A stretch of 64,000 nt of DNA from Rhodospirillales bacterium (GTDB taxonomy: Bacteria; Pseudomonadota; Alphaproteobacteria; SMXQ01). The DNA lies in assembly GCA_018666775.1 (NCBI GenBank), contig JABIXC010000017.1, positions 186,001 through 250,000 of the forward strand, in the 5' to 3' direction. The notes under the pieces are model-generated. The model saw only the letters and a program-made list of their open reading frames with translations. It made no database searches and was not told where the DNA came from. Position 1 is the first letter of the stretch. Each line of letters opens with the position of its first letter. Positions 34,655 through 44,058 of the stretch are shown here, piece after piece. Position numbers and translations under genes: made by a program.

Positions 34655-36070
34655 TTATTGATCCAGCTTTATGACATCGGCAAGCATCGCTGCATCGGAT
34701 GCGTCTTTGATGCCCCAGGCTGCTTTGATCAGGGTGTCTTTTTGGTTGTCGTCAAAGATGCCGGCGACGCAGGCTGCGGTTTTTTCTTCTAATTCTGCGT
34801 CGGTCATCGGAAAATCTGGGCCGCCGCGATAGCGTTCATCGGCATGTTCCACAAAACAGTCCCCGGATTTGGTGGTGATCTCAATTCGGGAACGAATGAC
34901 ATCCATGCCTTTGGCTTCGATTTCGGGGTCCAGTTCGCAGGTGATGCGCCGTTGCATGTCTTGCATTTGCGTGCCGCCAACAAATTCGTCTGTAAATTCT
35001 GCCCGCCCGGCGCGTCGGGCAATGACAACCATGGCCAACAAACCGGCCATTGAAAATTTTGCTTGAAGATGATTGGCGGCAATCGGATAGCGAATGGGGT
35101 CTAGGATATTGGAACCTGCAAAAAAGCGGATGCTTTCAACCTGGTCTGGCTTCACGTCATTGGCCTTCACAAGACGGGCCATGGCATCCATGGATTGGTG
35201 GGTCACAATACCCGATGGGTATGGCTTGATGGAAACACCCGGATCAATGATGGACCATGTTTTGCCAAAACCCTGAGATAGTTTTTCTGGATAAAACCCC
35301 CCGGTGGTGACTTGTGCGAAACCCCATGGCCCATCCAGTGCTTCGGGATCTGCATCAAAGCCCCGTTCGGCCAAAAGGGCTGCGGTGATTCCATTTTCTG
35401 CGGCGCGGCCAACATGCAAGGGTTTGGTCATGGTGCCGAAATTACAGCGAAGCCCCGCTGCAAAACTGGCGGCCATGCCGATGGCATGGCGTAATTGATC
35501 GCCCTTTAAACCCAATAATTTTGCCGCCGCCGCCGCCGCGCCAAAGGTGCCAACGGTGGCCGATGAATGAAACCCTTTGCGGTAATGATCGGTCAGCAGC
35601 CATTCAGAAATTTTGCTTTCAACCTCAACCCCGGTCACAAAGGCGGTCAGAAAATCACGACCGCTGATATTGCCAATGCGTTGCGCCATGATCAGGGATG
35701 CGGTCAAGGGCGGAATGGTTGGGTGGGTCAGCAATCCATAAATATGGCGCGGGTCCCGCGACACCTGGCTGTCATCCCAGTCATGGGCATGACCGGCGGT
35801 GGCCAACACCCGGGCAGCCAGAGGTGCCGGTGCCCGTGCATCGCCCTTTCCCAGAACCAGCGCATCGGCGCGCCCGCCTTGATCAACGGCAACATCGGCC
35901 AAAATCTGAACCGAATGCTCTGCCGTTCCGGCGACAAACAGGCCCAGCCCATCCAGCACACAGCGCGTCGCGACATGGATGGCATCATCGGGAATATCTT
36001 CAAACCGTGCGCTTTCGATAAAGGCACAGGCATCGGCTGTGACGTGGGTGTTTTCGGTTTTTTTATTCAT
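34655..36070 (-). CDS. MmgE/PrpD-family protein (copy 2 of the trio)
   Basis: 471 residues. Characteristic segments are GHAHDWDDSQVSRDPRHIYGLLTHPT, KGFHSSATVGTFGAAAAAAKLLG and NFGTMTKPLHVGRAAENG. These match the fourth family member in the window (42584-43987) closely enough to place the two in one subgroup: both have YGLLTHPT, GFHS(S/T)AT and NFGTMTKP. This suggests related substrates. AGGGC lies about 10 bases before the ATG. It is 83 bases downstream of the first copy and 3 bases upstream of the third, in one probable operon. Confidence 0.9.
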   Translation of the reverse strand: MNKKTENTHVTADACAFIESARFEDIPDDAIHVATRCVLDGLGLFVAGTAEHSVQILADVAVDQGGRADALVLGKGDARAPAPLAARVLATAGHAHDWDDSQVSRDPRHIYGLLTHPTIPPLTASLIMAQRIGNISGRDFLTAFVTGVEVESKISEWLLTDHYRKGFHSSATVGTFGAAAAAAKLLGLKGDQLRHAIGMAASFAAGLRCNFGTMTKPLHVGRAAENGITAALLAERGFDADPEALDGPWGFAQVTTGGFYPEKLSQGFGKTWSIIDPGVSIKPYPSGIVTHQSMDAMARLVKANDVKPDQVESIRFFAGSNILDPIRYPIAANHLQAKFSMAGLLAMVVIARRAGRAEFTDEFVGGTQMQDMQRRITCELDPEIEAKGMDVIRSRIEITTKSGDCFVEHADERYRGGPDFPMTDAELEEKTAACVAGIFDDNQKDTLIKAAWGIKDASDAAMLADVIKLDQ

Positions 36071-36153
36071 GATGTGCCCTGTTTAAATGGGTGAAATTGT
36101 AGCAAGCAATGAAACAAATGGTTGCCTGTCCCGCAAGGGAAATAAAGCTGCTT

Positions 36154-37515
36154 TTATGTCTCTGTCATTAAAGGTCCCAGATCAGATATGTCGGGACAGG
36201 TTTCAAGGGTCATAATTTTATTGGCAAGTGCGCCTGCCTTGGTATCCCCCAGGATGGGATTGATGAGGTCGAGGGCCTTGTCCATGACTTCGCTTCGGTC
36301 CATTGGATTGATCGTTGTGCCGCGAACATGGGGCACATGGTGTTCCATGCGTTGTCCATCCTTGGTTAGAACGACAGTGCGGCCTTCGCGCCTTGGCAGG
36401 TCTTGGGCTGGGATAATCTGAATGCGGCCTCTCAATGCCATCACATCTGGGGCATCCATGCGTGCGTAATCATGGGAATTTTCAAACCCAACGCGGCCAT
36501 CAATGACCATCACGGCAAACAGGTATTGCAGGCAGATATCGGGCATGGCGCGGTTGTCTGTGATGTCGGCCTCCATGGCCGGGACATGGGCCTCAATCGT
36601 TGCGATGTCATCTGGACCAAAATGATGTTTCCCCATCAAGTGTTCCAGTGCTGCCAGCGGCGCCTGGACGGGTGATCCGATGGACCATTTTTTAATATGG
36701 GTATCCATAATTTCAAAACGCGTTCCCAAATCCAATGACATTTCTTCGGCGTTTCCGCCTAAGGCTTCGAAAAAGTTGCGGGGTCCTGAAAACACATCTT
36801 CAACGCCGGTAAACCCGGCAGCGACCATGGTGGCCCCTGCAACCCCGTTGCGCGCCCCCATGCCACCAAAATCAAAGGCCTTTTCAATATGTTCTTCGTC
36901 TCTGGGCCAGGTTGCGATGCCAGATGCCTGTTGCGTTGTATAAGAAATCAGCCAACGGCATTGATCCGCATTCAGTTTGGCTAAAACTCCAGCGGCACCT
37001 GCTGCGCCAAACAAGGCACCGAATGAATGGGTTGAACGATGGTGTTCACCGTAAAACCGCAAGGGGTCCAGTGCCAAACCAATGCGTGCAGCCATATCAT
37101 AGCCAAAGGTGACGGCGCGCAGCATTTCAGTGCCGCTTGAATTTTTACGCATGGCCATGGCAAGGGCTGCGGGAACCACGGCACAGCCGGGATGACAGAA
37201 ACTGCGGGGATGGGAATCATCGGTTTCATCGGCATGGGCGCAAATGCCACCAGCAAGGGCAGCATTGACAGCGCTGGTTTTCACATCGGTGCCGGGAATC
37301 AAGGCCTGAGGCGTCCCCCCTTCTTCGCGTACATAATCGATGGCAAGGCGGCCGGGTTTTAACCGTGACCCGGAAATCATGGCGGCCATGGTGTCCAAGA
37401 TGTGATGTTTGGTTTTTTCTACAACATCTTCTGCCAGCGCCGTTGAGGACACGGTTGCCATATAACTGGACAGGCGCTTCATGATGTCGCCAACGGGGTT
37501 GGTCGGATTCTCCAT
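36154..37515 (-). CDS. MmgE/PrpD-family protein (copy 1 of the trio)
   Basis: 453 residues. It has the family helical core (CAHADETDDSHPRSFCHPGCAVVPAALA, HHRSTHSFGALFGAAGAAG, AFDFGGMGARNGVAGATMV) and C-terminal domain. It differs from the other three in the window, for example in FCHPGCAVVP and in WPRDEEHIEKAFDFGG in place of NFGTMTKP or GSWTKRMHAG, so represents a third subgroup. AAGGGC lies about 10 bases upstream of the ATG. It is the first gene of the minus-strand trio, divergent from the tctC-tctB-tctA transporter operon with a 229-base gap that probably holds both promoters. Confidence 0.9.
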   Translation of the reverse strand: MENPTNPVGDIMKRLSSYMATVSSTALAEDVVEKTKHHILDTMAAMISGSRLKPGRLAIDYVREEGGTPQALIPGTDVKTSAVNAALAGGICAHADETDDSHPRSFCHPGCAVVPAALAMAMRKNSSGTEMLRAVTFGYDMAARIGLALDPLRFYGEHHRSTHSFGALFGAAGAAGVLAKLNADQCRWLISYTTQQASGIATWPRDEEHIEKAFDFGGMGARNGVAGATMVAAGFTGVEDVFSGPRNFFEALGGNAEEMSLDLGTRFEIMDTHIKKWSIGSPVQAPLAALEHLMGKHHFGPDDIATIEAHVPAMEADITDNRAMPDICLQYLFAVMVIDGRVGFENSHDYARMDAPDVMALRGRIQIIPAQDLPRREGRTVVLTKDGQRMEHHVPHVRGTTINPMDRSEVMDKALDLINPILGDTKAGALANKIMTLETCPDISDLGPLMTET

Positions 37516-37744
37516 GGCTACTGCCCTTTTTATTATTTACGAGCCTGATTGCATCGATTTTCCCCGATATACGCCAGTTTTAATAGTGCTAATTTATATT
37601 CGCTCGCAGTTGCAGTTCTGTTGAACTTCAGCCTATGATGCCGACTGTACAGGAAGTTCATATCTTGTTTCAGGGAATGAATTTCCCAGCCCATAATTTA
37701 AAAAAGTGATCCATTGATGATCACTATAAAAACGGGAGAGGCTT

Positions 37745-38722
37745 ATGAATATTTTAAATCGCACATTTTTATCTTTGGCGGGTGTTGCCCTTGTGGGTGG
37801 CATCGGTGCTGCAGTTGCTGCCGATAAACTGCCTTGCAAGTCCATTCAGCTGGTTATTCATTCATCTTATGGCGGTGGTACGGATGTTACCGCGCGCATG
37901 GTGTCCATTCGTGCACGGCGTTATTTGAAAAAGGACATCCAGATCGTTTCCAAACGCGGCGGTTCTGGTGCCAAGGCGCATCAATATGCCTTGTCGCGTC
38001 CCAAAGATGGCTGCACCATTCTGGCGCTGACCCAAAGCCATCTCTATACAATCGCCCGTGGCAAATCACCTTTGAAGATTGGCGATGTCGAAGGCATTGC
38101 CCGCGCAATGGATGATCCGACCTTTATTGTTGTTTCAGGCAAAGGCAAAATCAAAAACCTTTCTGATCTGATTAAGGCTTCAAAGAAGAAAGCCCTTAAC
38201 TGGGGCGTTGCCCAAATCGGTGGTACCGAACATATAGCACTTGCCACCTTCGCCAAGGCAGCCGGCATCAAATACAAAGTCGTGCCTTTCGGGTCTGGTG
38301 GCAAAATGGTTCAGGCGCTTGTTTCAGGCGGCATCGATGCAACCCTTCCAAATGTCAGCGAAGTTGGCGACCGGGTTAACGATGGCACCTTCAAGGCGCT
38401 TGCTGTGATGTCAGAAAAACGTCTCGGCGGATACCCAAAGGTCCCCACCACTTTTGAAAATGGTTTCAAGGTAAAAGGCTCGACCACACGCGGGTATTGG
38501 GTTTTGAAAGGCACACCAAAATCTGCCATCAAGATTCTTTCAAAGGGAATGATCAAAGCCATGAAGCATAAAGTCTTTGCTGCTTATCTGAACAATTCAG
38601 GTCTGTCGGTTAAAGCGAGTGTTGCAGGGCCAAAGATCTGGAATGCGCATATCAAGAGCGAATATAATAATGCGTATTCTGCTTTGAAAGAACTTGGCTT
38701 GCTCAAGAAAAAGAAAAAATAA
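37745..38722 (+). CDS. tctC: Tripartite tricarboxylate transporter substrate-binding protein TctC
   Basis: 325 residues. A signal peptide (about 1-25, cleavage near GAAVAA) is followed by a TctC/Bug domain: SIQLVIHSSYGGGTDVTARMV, the loop SKRGGSGAKAHQYA and WGVAQIGGTEHIALATF. It captures an organic acid in the periplasm and hands it to the TctB/TctA membrane pair encoded directly downstream (gaps of 22 and 8 bases). GGGAGAGG precedes the ATG. The protein ends in five lysines after a GLL motif, echoing the longer lysine run of the Bug protein at 17.3 kb. It is divergent from three MmgE/PrpD genes, whose substrates may be the transported compounds. Confidence 0.92.
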   Translation: MNILNRTFLSLAGVALVGGIGAAVAADKLPCKSIQLVIHSSYGGGTDVTARMVSIRARRYLKKDIQIVSKRGGSGAKAHQYALSRPKDGCTILALTQSHLYTIARGKSPLKIGDVEGIARAMDDPTFIVVSGKGKIKNLSDLIKASKKKALNWGVAQIGGTEHIALATFAKAAGIKYKVVPFGSGGKMVQALVSGGIDATLPNVSEVGDRVNDGTFKALAVMSEKRLGGYPKVPTTFENGFKVKGSTTRGYWVLKGTPKSAIKILSKGMIKAMKHKVFAAYLNNSGLSVKASVAGPKIWNAHIKSEYNNAYSALKELGLLKKKKK

Positions 38723-38744
38723 TTTGGCGACGTAGAACAAAGTT

Positions 38745-39293
38745 GTGACTCGCCAAGACGAGAATAGTTCAAGCGTTGAATCGGGAACGGGAGAGACTCC
38801 CCGTTCCCCTTCGGCGCTTGTGCATATGTTGGATTTAAAGCTCACCGTTGTGATCTTGATCATCTGTGGCATTTTTTATTATCTGACCACGCAATTCGAA
38901 GAAGTCTCACCGCTTCTAACCCAGAACATTCCCCCTGAATGGTTCCCCCGCCTTTTGCTGTGGTCCATTGTTGTGCTCAGCGTGTCTTTGCCTTTTGAAC
39001 ACCGGTTCATCAAAGGTGGCAAAGAACGGCTGGATTCAGACCGGTTGCACCGCATTCCATCCATGGTGCTCATTACCATCGGGTTGTTGTCTGTTGTGGT
39101 GGCCTCGGTCTATGTGGTGGGAACATTCTTTGCCATGATTTTCGTTTGTGCTGCCCTGCCCCTTTTGTGGGGGGAACGGCGCTGGAAAATTCTGGTTCCT
39201 TACGCAATCATTTTTCCCCTGATCATCGCCTTTATTTTCACGCAAGTGCTCAGGGTTTATTTCCAGCCCGGCCTGTACGGCATTAGTTTTTAG
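38745..39293 (+). CDS. tctB: Tripartite tricarboxylate transporter small membrane subunit TctB
   Basis: 182 residues from GTG at 38745. It has four hydrophobic spans, at about residues 31-48 (TVVILIICGIFYYLT), 68-84 (LLLWSIVVLSVSL), 107-130 and 145-170, typical of TctB. An N-terminal cytoplasmic tail of about 25 residues is rich in Ser and acidic residues. It forms the transporter with TctA (starting 8 bases downstream) and TctC. No strong ribosome site precedes the GTG; an ATG in frame at residue 28 (MLDLKLTVV) is an alternative start that would keep all four spans. Confidence 0.85.
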   Translation: MTRQDENSSSVESGTGETPRSPSALVHMLDLKLTVVILIICGIFYYLTTQFEEVSPLLTQNIPPEWFPRLLLWSIVVLSVSLPFEHRFIKGGKERLDSDRLHRIPSMVLITIGLLSVVVASVYVVGTFFAMIFVCAALPLLWGERRWKILVPYAIIFPLIIAFIFTQVLRVYFQPGLYGISF

Positions 39294-39301
39294 GAAACCC
39301 A

Positions 39302-40816
39302 ATGGAACCGCTGTTGAATGGCCTTAGCCTGATTTTTCTTGATCCGTTTAACATTATGCTAATTTTTATTGGCGTTTTGGTTGGTGTCGTTATTGGGGCG
39401 TTGCCGGGGTTAAGTTCCCCCATGGCGGTGGCATTGTTATTGCCATTTACCATTGGCCTTGAACCCATTCCGGCCATTGCCATGTTGGCATCGCTTTATT
39501 GTGCGGGCACCTTTGGGGGCTCCATTACAGCGATTTTGATCAACGCGCCGGGCGCACCACCGGCAGTTGCCACGGCCTTTGATGGCTATCCAATGGCAAA
39601 ACGCGGCGAAGCCGGCCGAGCACTTGGCATGGCGGCCGTCAGTTCCGTTTGTGGCGGGGTTTTCAGCCTGGTTATTTTCTTGCTGGCAACACCGCTTTTG
39701 GCAAAGATTGCCAATCAATTTCAGCCGGCTGATTATTTTGCGCTGGCTGTTTTTGCCCTTTCCATGCTGGCATCAATCAGCGGTAAATCTTCAACGCGCA
39801 ATTTGATCTCTGGCCTTGCGGGCGTTTTAATCGGGACCATCGGGATTCATCTCACCACCGGGGTGGAACGCTTTACCTTTGGCGTTGCTGACCTGACCGA
39901 TGGGGTGCATTTCGTACCGGTCTTGATTGGTTTGTTTGCCATGGGAGAATTATTGACCCAATCGACGGCGGCCAATGTCGTCCTTGAACGCATTACCTCT
40001 GTCGTGGTTCGCCTGCCCAGCCGTGCAGATTTGAAAAAGGTCCGTATGACCATCCTGCGCAGCTGTGGCATTGGCACGTTCATCGGCATCCTGCCCGCCG
40101 AAGGCTCAACCATTGCTGCCATCATGGGCTATAACGAAGCCAAACGGTTTTCCAAAAACAAGGAAGAATTTGGCAAAGGTGCCATTGAAGGCATTGCCGG
40201 GCCTGAGGCTGCCAACAATGCCGCAGCCGGTGGGGCCATGGTGCCGACACTGGCGCTGGGCATTCCCGGTAGTGGGACCACGGCCATCATTTTGGCCGCA
40301 TTGATCATGCATGGGCTTCGCCCAGGGCCCCATTTGATGAATGAAACCCCGCATTTTATCTACGCCATTTTCGGTGCCATGATGCTTGCGAATATCATGT
40401 TCTTGGGCATTGGTCTGGCGGGTGCAAAATTCTTTGCCCGGATCACCATGATTCCCAGAACCATCCTGTGGCCATCGGTGTTCGTTTTCTCGCTGATCGG
40501 TGCCTATGCAGGGTCATCATCGCTGTTTGATGTTTGGGTGATGTTAATTGCGGGCCTTATTGGCTTTGTCATGCTGCGCCATGGCTTTGGCCCTGCCCCC
40601 TTTGTGATGGGGTTGATTCTTGGGAAATTGATCGAAGAATCCCTGTCTCAATCGATGATCATTTTTGACAACAATTGGCTGATGTTCTTTGAACGCCCCT
40701 TTGCGGTTGGCTTTTTTGCGCTGACTATTTTGGGATTATTTTGGGGACAATTTATGCGCGGTCTTGGCTATCTTCGAAGTAAGATTGGCAAAACCCCGCT
40801 GGACCGTGGCGACTGA
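39302..40816 (+). CDS. tctA: Tripartite tricarboxylate transporter large membrane subunit TctA
   Basis: 504 residues with about 11-12 hydrophobic spans. Both TctA signature halves are visible: GALPGLSSPMAVALLLPFT with GGSITAILINAPGAP near the N terminus, and GILPAEGSTIAAIMGYNEAKR with GPEAANNAAAGGAMVPTLALGIPGSG in the middle. It is the pore subunit for proton- or sodium-driven uptake of organic acids delivered by TctC. AGGAAA lies about 8 bases before the ATG. It is followed after 31 bases by an SDR gene on the same strand, probably part of the same transcript. Confidence 0.95.
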   Translation: MEPLLNGLSLIFLDPFNIMLIFIGVLVGVVIGALPGLSSPMAVALLLPFTIGLEPIPAIAMLASLYCAGTFGGSITAILINAPGAPPAVATAFDGYPMAKRGEAGRALGMAAVSSVCGGVFSLVIFLLATPLLAKIANQFQPADYFALAVFALSMLASISGKSSTRNLISGLAGVLIGTIGIHLTTGVERFTFGVADLTDGVHFVPVLIGLFAMGELLTQSTAANVVLERITSVVVRLPSRADLKKVRMTILRSCGIGTFIGILPAEGSTIAAIMGYNEAKRFSKNKEEFGKGAIEGIAGPEAANNAAAGGAMVPTLALGIPGSGTTAIILAALIMHGLRPGPHLMNETPHFIYAIFGAMMLANIMFLGIGLAGAKFFARITMIPRTILWPSVFVFSLIGAYAGSSSLFDVWVMLIAGLIGFVMLRHGFGPAPFVMGLILGKLIEESLSQSMIIFDNNWLMFFERPFAVGFFALTILGLFWGQFMRGLGYLRSKIGKTPLDRGD

Positions 40817-40847
40817 TAACACCAGTAATTTTTAAAGGATATTTATC

Positions 40848-41612
40848 GTGACAAGTGATCAAGCACGTCCTCTCGATGGACAGGTGGCAATTGTAACAGG
40901 CGCTGCCCGCAATATTGGCCGGGCCATCGCTCTGGCACTCGCCAGTGAAGGTGCCGCCGTGGTCGTCAATGGCCAGACAGACATTGATGGGGTTGGTGAA
41001 ACAGTTGGCATGATTGAGACTGCCGGGGGCAAGGCCTTGGCCTGCATGGCCGATGTTACCAATGAAGACGATGTTGCGCGTCTTGTGCAGACGGCGGTGG
41101 ATCAATTCGGGGGTCTTAACATCGTTGTTAATAACGCAGCCCTTCGTGCACACACGCCCTTTCTTGATATTACGCTTGAGCAATGGCGCAAGGTGACAAG
41201 CGTGATTCTTGATGCGGCTTTTTTGACGTCCCGCACAGCAGCCCCCCACATGATAGAAGCAGGCAATGGGCGGATTGTTAATCTGGGTGGGTTAAGTGCG
41301 CATCTAGGTGCCAAGGAACGCCCCCATGTGATTGCGGCCAAAATGGGGGTCGTTGGCTTGACCCGTGCCATGGCCGCAGAATTGGGCGGCCACGGCATTA
41401 CGGCTAATTGCGTCGTTCCAGGCGTGATCGATACCGTTCGGGGAGCCAGTGCGGGCACGGCCAGTAATCTAGATGTGCGTTCCGGCGCGCTTGTTCCGCG
41501 CATGGGGCTGCCCGAAGAAATCGCTGATATGGTGCGCCACCTGTGCATGCCAGCATCGGCCTATATTACCGGCCAAGTCATTCACGTTAATGGTGGGCGT
41601 TTCCTGACCTGA
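40848..41612 (+). CDS. SDR-family protein with altered catalytic residues
   Basis: 254 residues from GTG at 40848, after an AAGGAT ribosome site. The Rossmann fold is intact: TGAARNIGRA (17-26), DV at 69-70 and NNAA at 95-98. The catalytic region is unusual. Where classical enzymes have Ser and Tyr-xxx-Lys, this protein reads VNLGGLSAHLG and ERPHVIAAKMG. The Tyr position before Lys165 is Val161, with His160 beside it, and the usual Ser position is Gly148, with Ser150 two residues on. It may use His, or have a non-redox role. The C-terminal YITGQVIHVNGGR is standard. It follows tctA by 31 bases and runs into the convergent dioxygenase gene, overlapping its last 26 bases. Confidence 0.85.
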   Translation: MTSDQARPLDGQVAIVTGAARNIGRAIALALASEGAAVVVNGQTDIDGVGETVGMIETAGGKALACMADVTNEDDVARLVQTAVDQFGGLNIVVNNAALRAHTPFLDITLEQWRKVTSVILDAAFLTSRTAAPHMIEAGNGRIVNLGGLSAHLGAKERPHVIAAKMGVVGLTRAMAAELGGHGITANCVVPGVIDTVRGASAGTASNLDVRSGALVPRMGLPEEIADMVRHLCMPASAYITGQVIHVNGGRFLT

Positions 41613-42459
41613 TCTGTTCATCACCCTTGATCTGGGTGCGATGTATGATGCGCCGGGCCCCGGCATCAAAGCTGTCGCGCCGGTGTAAAATCCCAAGGTT
41701 CAGCCACATCAGCAAATCCCCTGCCCGCCATTGATGGCCCATGGCGAATTCCGGCCGGCTGACATGTTCCCAAAGGGCATCAAGCAATGTTTCGCTATCT
41801 GGCACCGACAGGCCGTTGATATAGGCATGGGGACGGCGGCCCAAAAACAGACAGCGCCGCCCTGTTTCCGGGTCCAGTCGCACCAGCGGGTGATGGGCAC
41901 CGGGGGTGTCGCGTATATCATCTGGGGTGGTGTACCCGGTGCGCATCATTCCGGCACTGTTATGGGCGGCGTCATGAATGGCAGTCAGCCCCTCTATTTG
42001 ATCCTGCAATTTTGGGCTCAGTGCGTCGTAGGCCGCAAACATATTGGCAAAATAGGTGTCGCCCCCAACATTTGGAATTTCCAGTGCATGAAGGATGGCC
42101 GCTTTTGGCGGCGAAGCGATGTAGGTCATGTCGGCATGCCACACGGCTTCGCCATCGCCTAAATTGCCGATGGGCCGGTCGTTTTCGATGACATTGGAAA
42201 TGACGTTGATTTCAGGGAAATCGGGTAAAAAAACCTCGCCATATGGATTGGGGCCGGGCGGATCAAGAAGACCAAAATTTTTGCTGAAAGCCAAAAGTGC
42301 CGGGTCATCCAGTTTCTGATCACGCAGGATTAAAACAAGGTACTTATCCCAAGCGGCCTTGATTGTTTTTATTGCATCCCCATCAAGTGGCTTTGCACAA
42401 TCAATGCCGGACACTTCCGCACCCAGGGCGGCATCATGGGGATGAATGGAAATGGCCAT
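41587..42459 (-). CDS. TauD/TfdA-family Fe(II)/2-oxoglutarate dioxygenase
   Basis: 290 residues. The iron-binding triad is visible: His and Asp in VWHADMTY (about 126-133) and the distal His in GARRIIHRTQI (about 272), preceded by the Arg that would hold 2-oxoglutarate. LGAEVSGIDCAKPL at the N terminus is the usual TauD opening. Family members hydroxylate or desaturate taurine, carnitine precursors, herbicides and similar compounds; the substrate here is unknown. AAGGG lies about 10 bases before the ATG. The 3' end overlaps the convergent SDR gene by 26 bases. Its place inside the PrpD/Tct region suggests a step in the same degradation route. Confidence 0.9.
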   Translation of the reverse strand: MAISIHPHDAALGAEVSGIDCAKPLDGDAIKTIKAAWDKYLVLILRDQKLDDPALLAFSKNFGLLDPPGPNPYGEVFLPDFPEINVISNVIENDRPIGNLGDGEAVWHADMTYIASPPKAAILHALEIPNVGGDTYFANMFAAYDALSPKLQDQIEGLTAIHDAAHNSAGMMRTGYTTPDDIRDTPGAHHPLVRLDPETGRRCLFLGRRPHAYINGLSVPDSETLLDALWEHVSRPEFAMGHQWRAGDLLMWLNLGILHRRDSFDAGARRIIHRTQIKGDEQIRSGNAHH

Positions 42460-42583
42460 ACGCGGGTCACCCTTTTGACAGATTATCTATACGCTCCAGC
42501 CTACCATAAATTGGGGCAATAGGTTATTCTGTGGTTTATCTTGAGCGTCAACGAAATGCATCTAAAAGACCAAAGGGTAGCAA

Positions 42584-43987
42584 ATGACTGACAAAAATGT
42601 TCTTCCGCCCATCACCGAAGCGGTTGCCGGTTTTATCACAGGAACTGAATACAAAGACCTGCCGGGTGATGTGGTTGAGCTGGGCAAAAAACACATCCTT
42701 GATGGCTTGGGGTTGGCAATTGCTGGGTCTAGCGTTGAGAGTGGAAAAATTGTCCAAGCGCATCTAGGTGGTCTTGGGTGTTCCGGTTCATCTTTGGTGA
42801 TTGGCACTGCCATGCGAACCGCGCCCCGGTTTGCCGCCTTTGCCAATGGCGTTGCCATCCATGCCGAAGATTATGACGACACCCAATTGGCCGTTGCCAA
42901 AGACCGTGTTTATGGATTGCTGACCCACCCCACCGCACCGGCGTTGCCTGCGGCATTGGCCGTGGCGGAACAGATGGATGCGGACGGCCCAGCTTTGATG
43001 CTGGCGTATCATTTGGGGGTTGAGGTTGAATGCAAAATAGCGGAAGCGATTAACCCCCGCCATTATCAGGAAGGATTTCATTCCACAGCAACGTGTGGCA
43101 CTTTTGCGGCCGCTGCGGGGGTTGCCAAATTAATGGGGCAATCAAAAGAACAGGTCCGGCAGTCTCTTTCAATTGCGGGCAGTCAATCTGCGGGGCTTCG
43201 GGAAAATTTTGGCACCATGACCAAGCCGTTCCATGCGGGGCGTTCATCGGAAAGTGGCGTTGTTGCCGCAGAATTTGCAGCCAATGGCTGGACCGCAACG
43301 GATATTATTTTAGAAGCCCCCCGTGGCTTTTTCAGGGCCGCCGGCGGTGGGTTTGATGAAACCGCCATTCAGAACAAACTGGGCCATCCCTGGACGTTTT
43401 CTGAACCGGGCATTTCCATCAAGCCCCATCCTTCGGGGTCTTTGACCCATCCGGGGATGACAAAAATGATGGAACTGATTCTGGAACACGATATTCGCCC
43501 AGAACAGGTGGCATCGGTAAAGGTGGGCACCAACCAGAACATGCCCAATGCGTTAATTCATCACCGCCCAAATGATGAACTTCAGGCGAAATTCTCCATG
43601 GAATTTTGTATGGCCATTCTTTTGCTGGAACGTCGCGGGGGCTTAAATGAATTCACCGTCGATGCGGTTCACCGTGCGGATGTGAAAGCAATGATCGAAA
43701 AGGTGGATTTCGGGGTTCACCCCGAAGCAGAAGCCGCAGGCTATGACAAGATGACCACCATCATCGATATCACCCTGGTTGATGGCCGCGAAATCACCGG
43801 GCGATCTGATTTTGGCAGGGGCAGTCCGGCATTTCCCATGGATTACATGGCCGTGGCAGACAAGTTCCGCGAATGTGCGGAATTTGCTCGCTTTCCAACA
43901 AAACAAGCTGAGGCAATCGTTAAACAGGTTACCAATTTGGATGGTCTTGGCCATGTTCGGGAATTGACGGATTTGCTGGTGCGTTAA
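42584..43987 (+). CDS. MmgE/PrpD-family protein (fourth copy in the region)
   Basis: 467 residues, full length. Shared motifs with the protein encoded at 34655-36070 include DRVYGLLTHPTAPALP, EGFHSTATCGTFAAAAGVAKLMG and NFGTMTKPFHAGRSSESG, indicating one subgroup and an old duplication split by the transporter operon. AAGGG lies about 9 bases before the ATG. Likely a cofactor-free dehydratase, isomerase, epimerase or decarboxylase of a carboxylic acid, by family. It is divergent from the dioxygenase gene and is followed after about 70 bases by the LVIVD-protein gene on the same strand. Confidence 0.9.
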   Translation: MTDKNVLPPITEAVAGFITGTEYKDLPGDVVELGKKHILDGLGLAIAGSSVESGKIVQAHLGGLGCSGSSLVIGTAMRTAPRFAAFANGVAIHAEDYDDTQLAVAKDRVYGLLTHPTAPALPAALAVAEQMDADGPALMLAYHLGVEVECKIAEAINPRHYQEGFHSTATCGTFAAAAGVAKLMGQSKEQVRQSLSIAGSQSAGLRENFGTMTKPFHAGRSSESGVVAAEFAANGWTATDIILEAPRGFFRAAGGGFDETAIQNKLGHPWTFSEPGISIKPHPSGSLTHPGMTKMMELILEHDIRPEQVASVKVGTNQNMPNALIHHRPNDELQAKFSMEFCMAILLLERRGGLNEFTVDAVHRADVKAMIEKVDFGVHPEAEAAGYDKMTTIIDITLVDGREITGRSDFGRGSPAFPMDYMAVADKFRECAEFARFPTKQAEAIVKQVTNLDGLGHVRELTDLLVR

Positions 43988-44058
43988 ACGCTTTTCCCTG
44001 TTTTCAAGGGCTGATAGGATAAATACAGATAACACATAAAATAATAGGGGGACCAACA

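Noticed and set aside
42475-42480. TTGACA upstream of the dioxygenase and fourth PrpD genes as a promoter
   Set aside because: No acceptable -10 hexamer lies 16-18 bases downstream.
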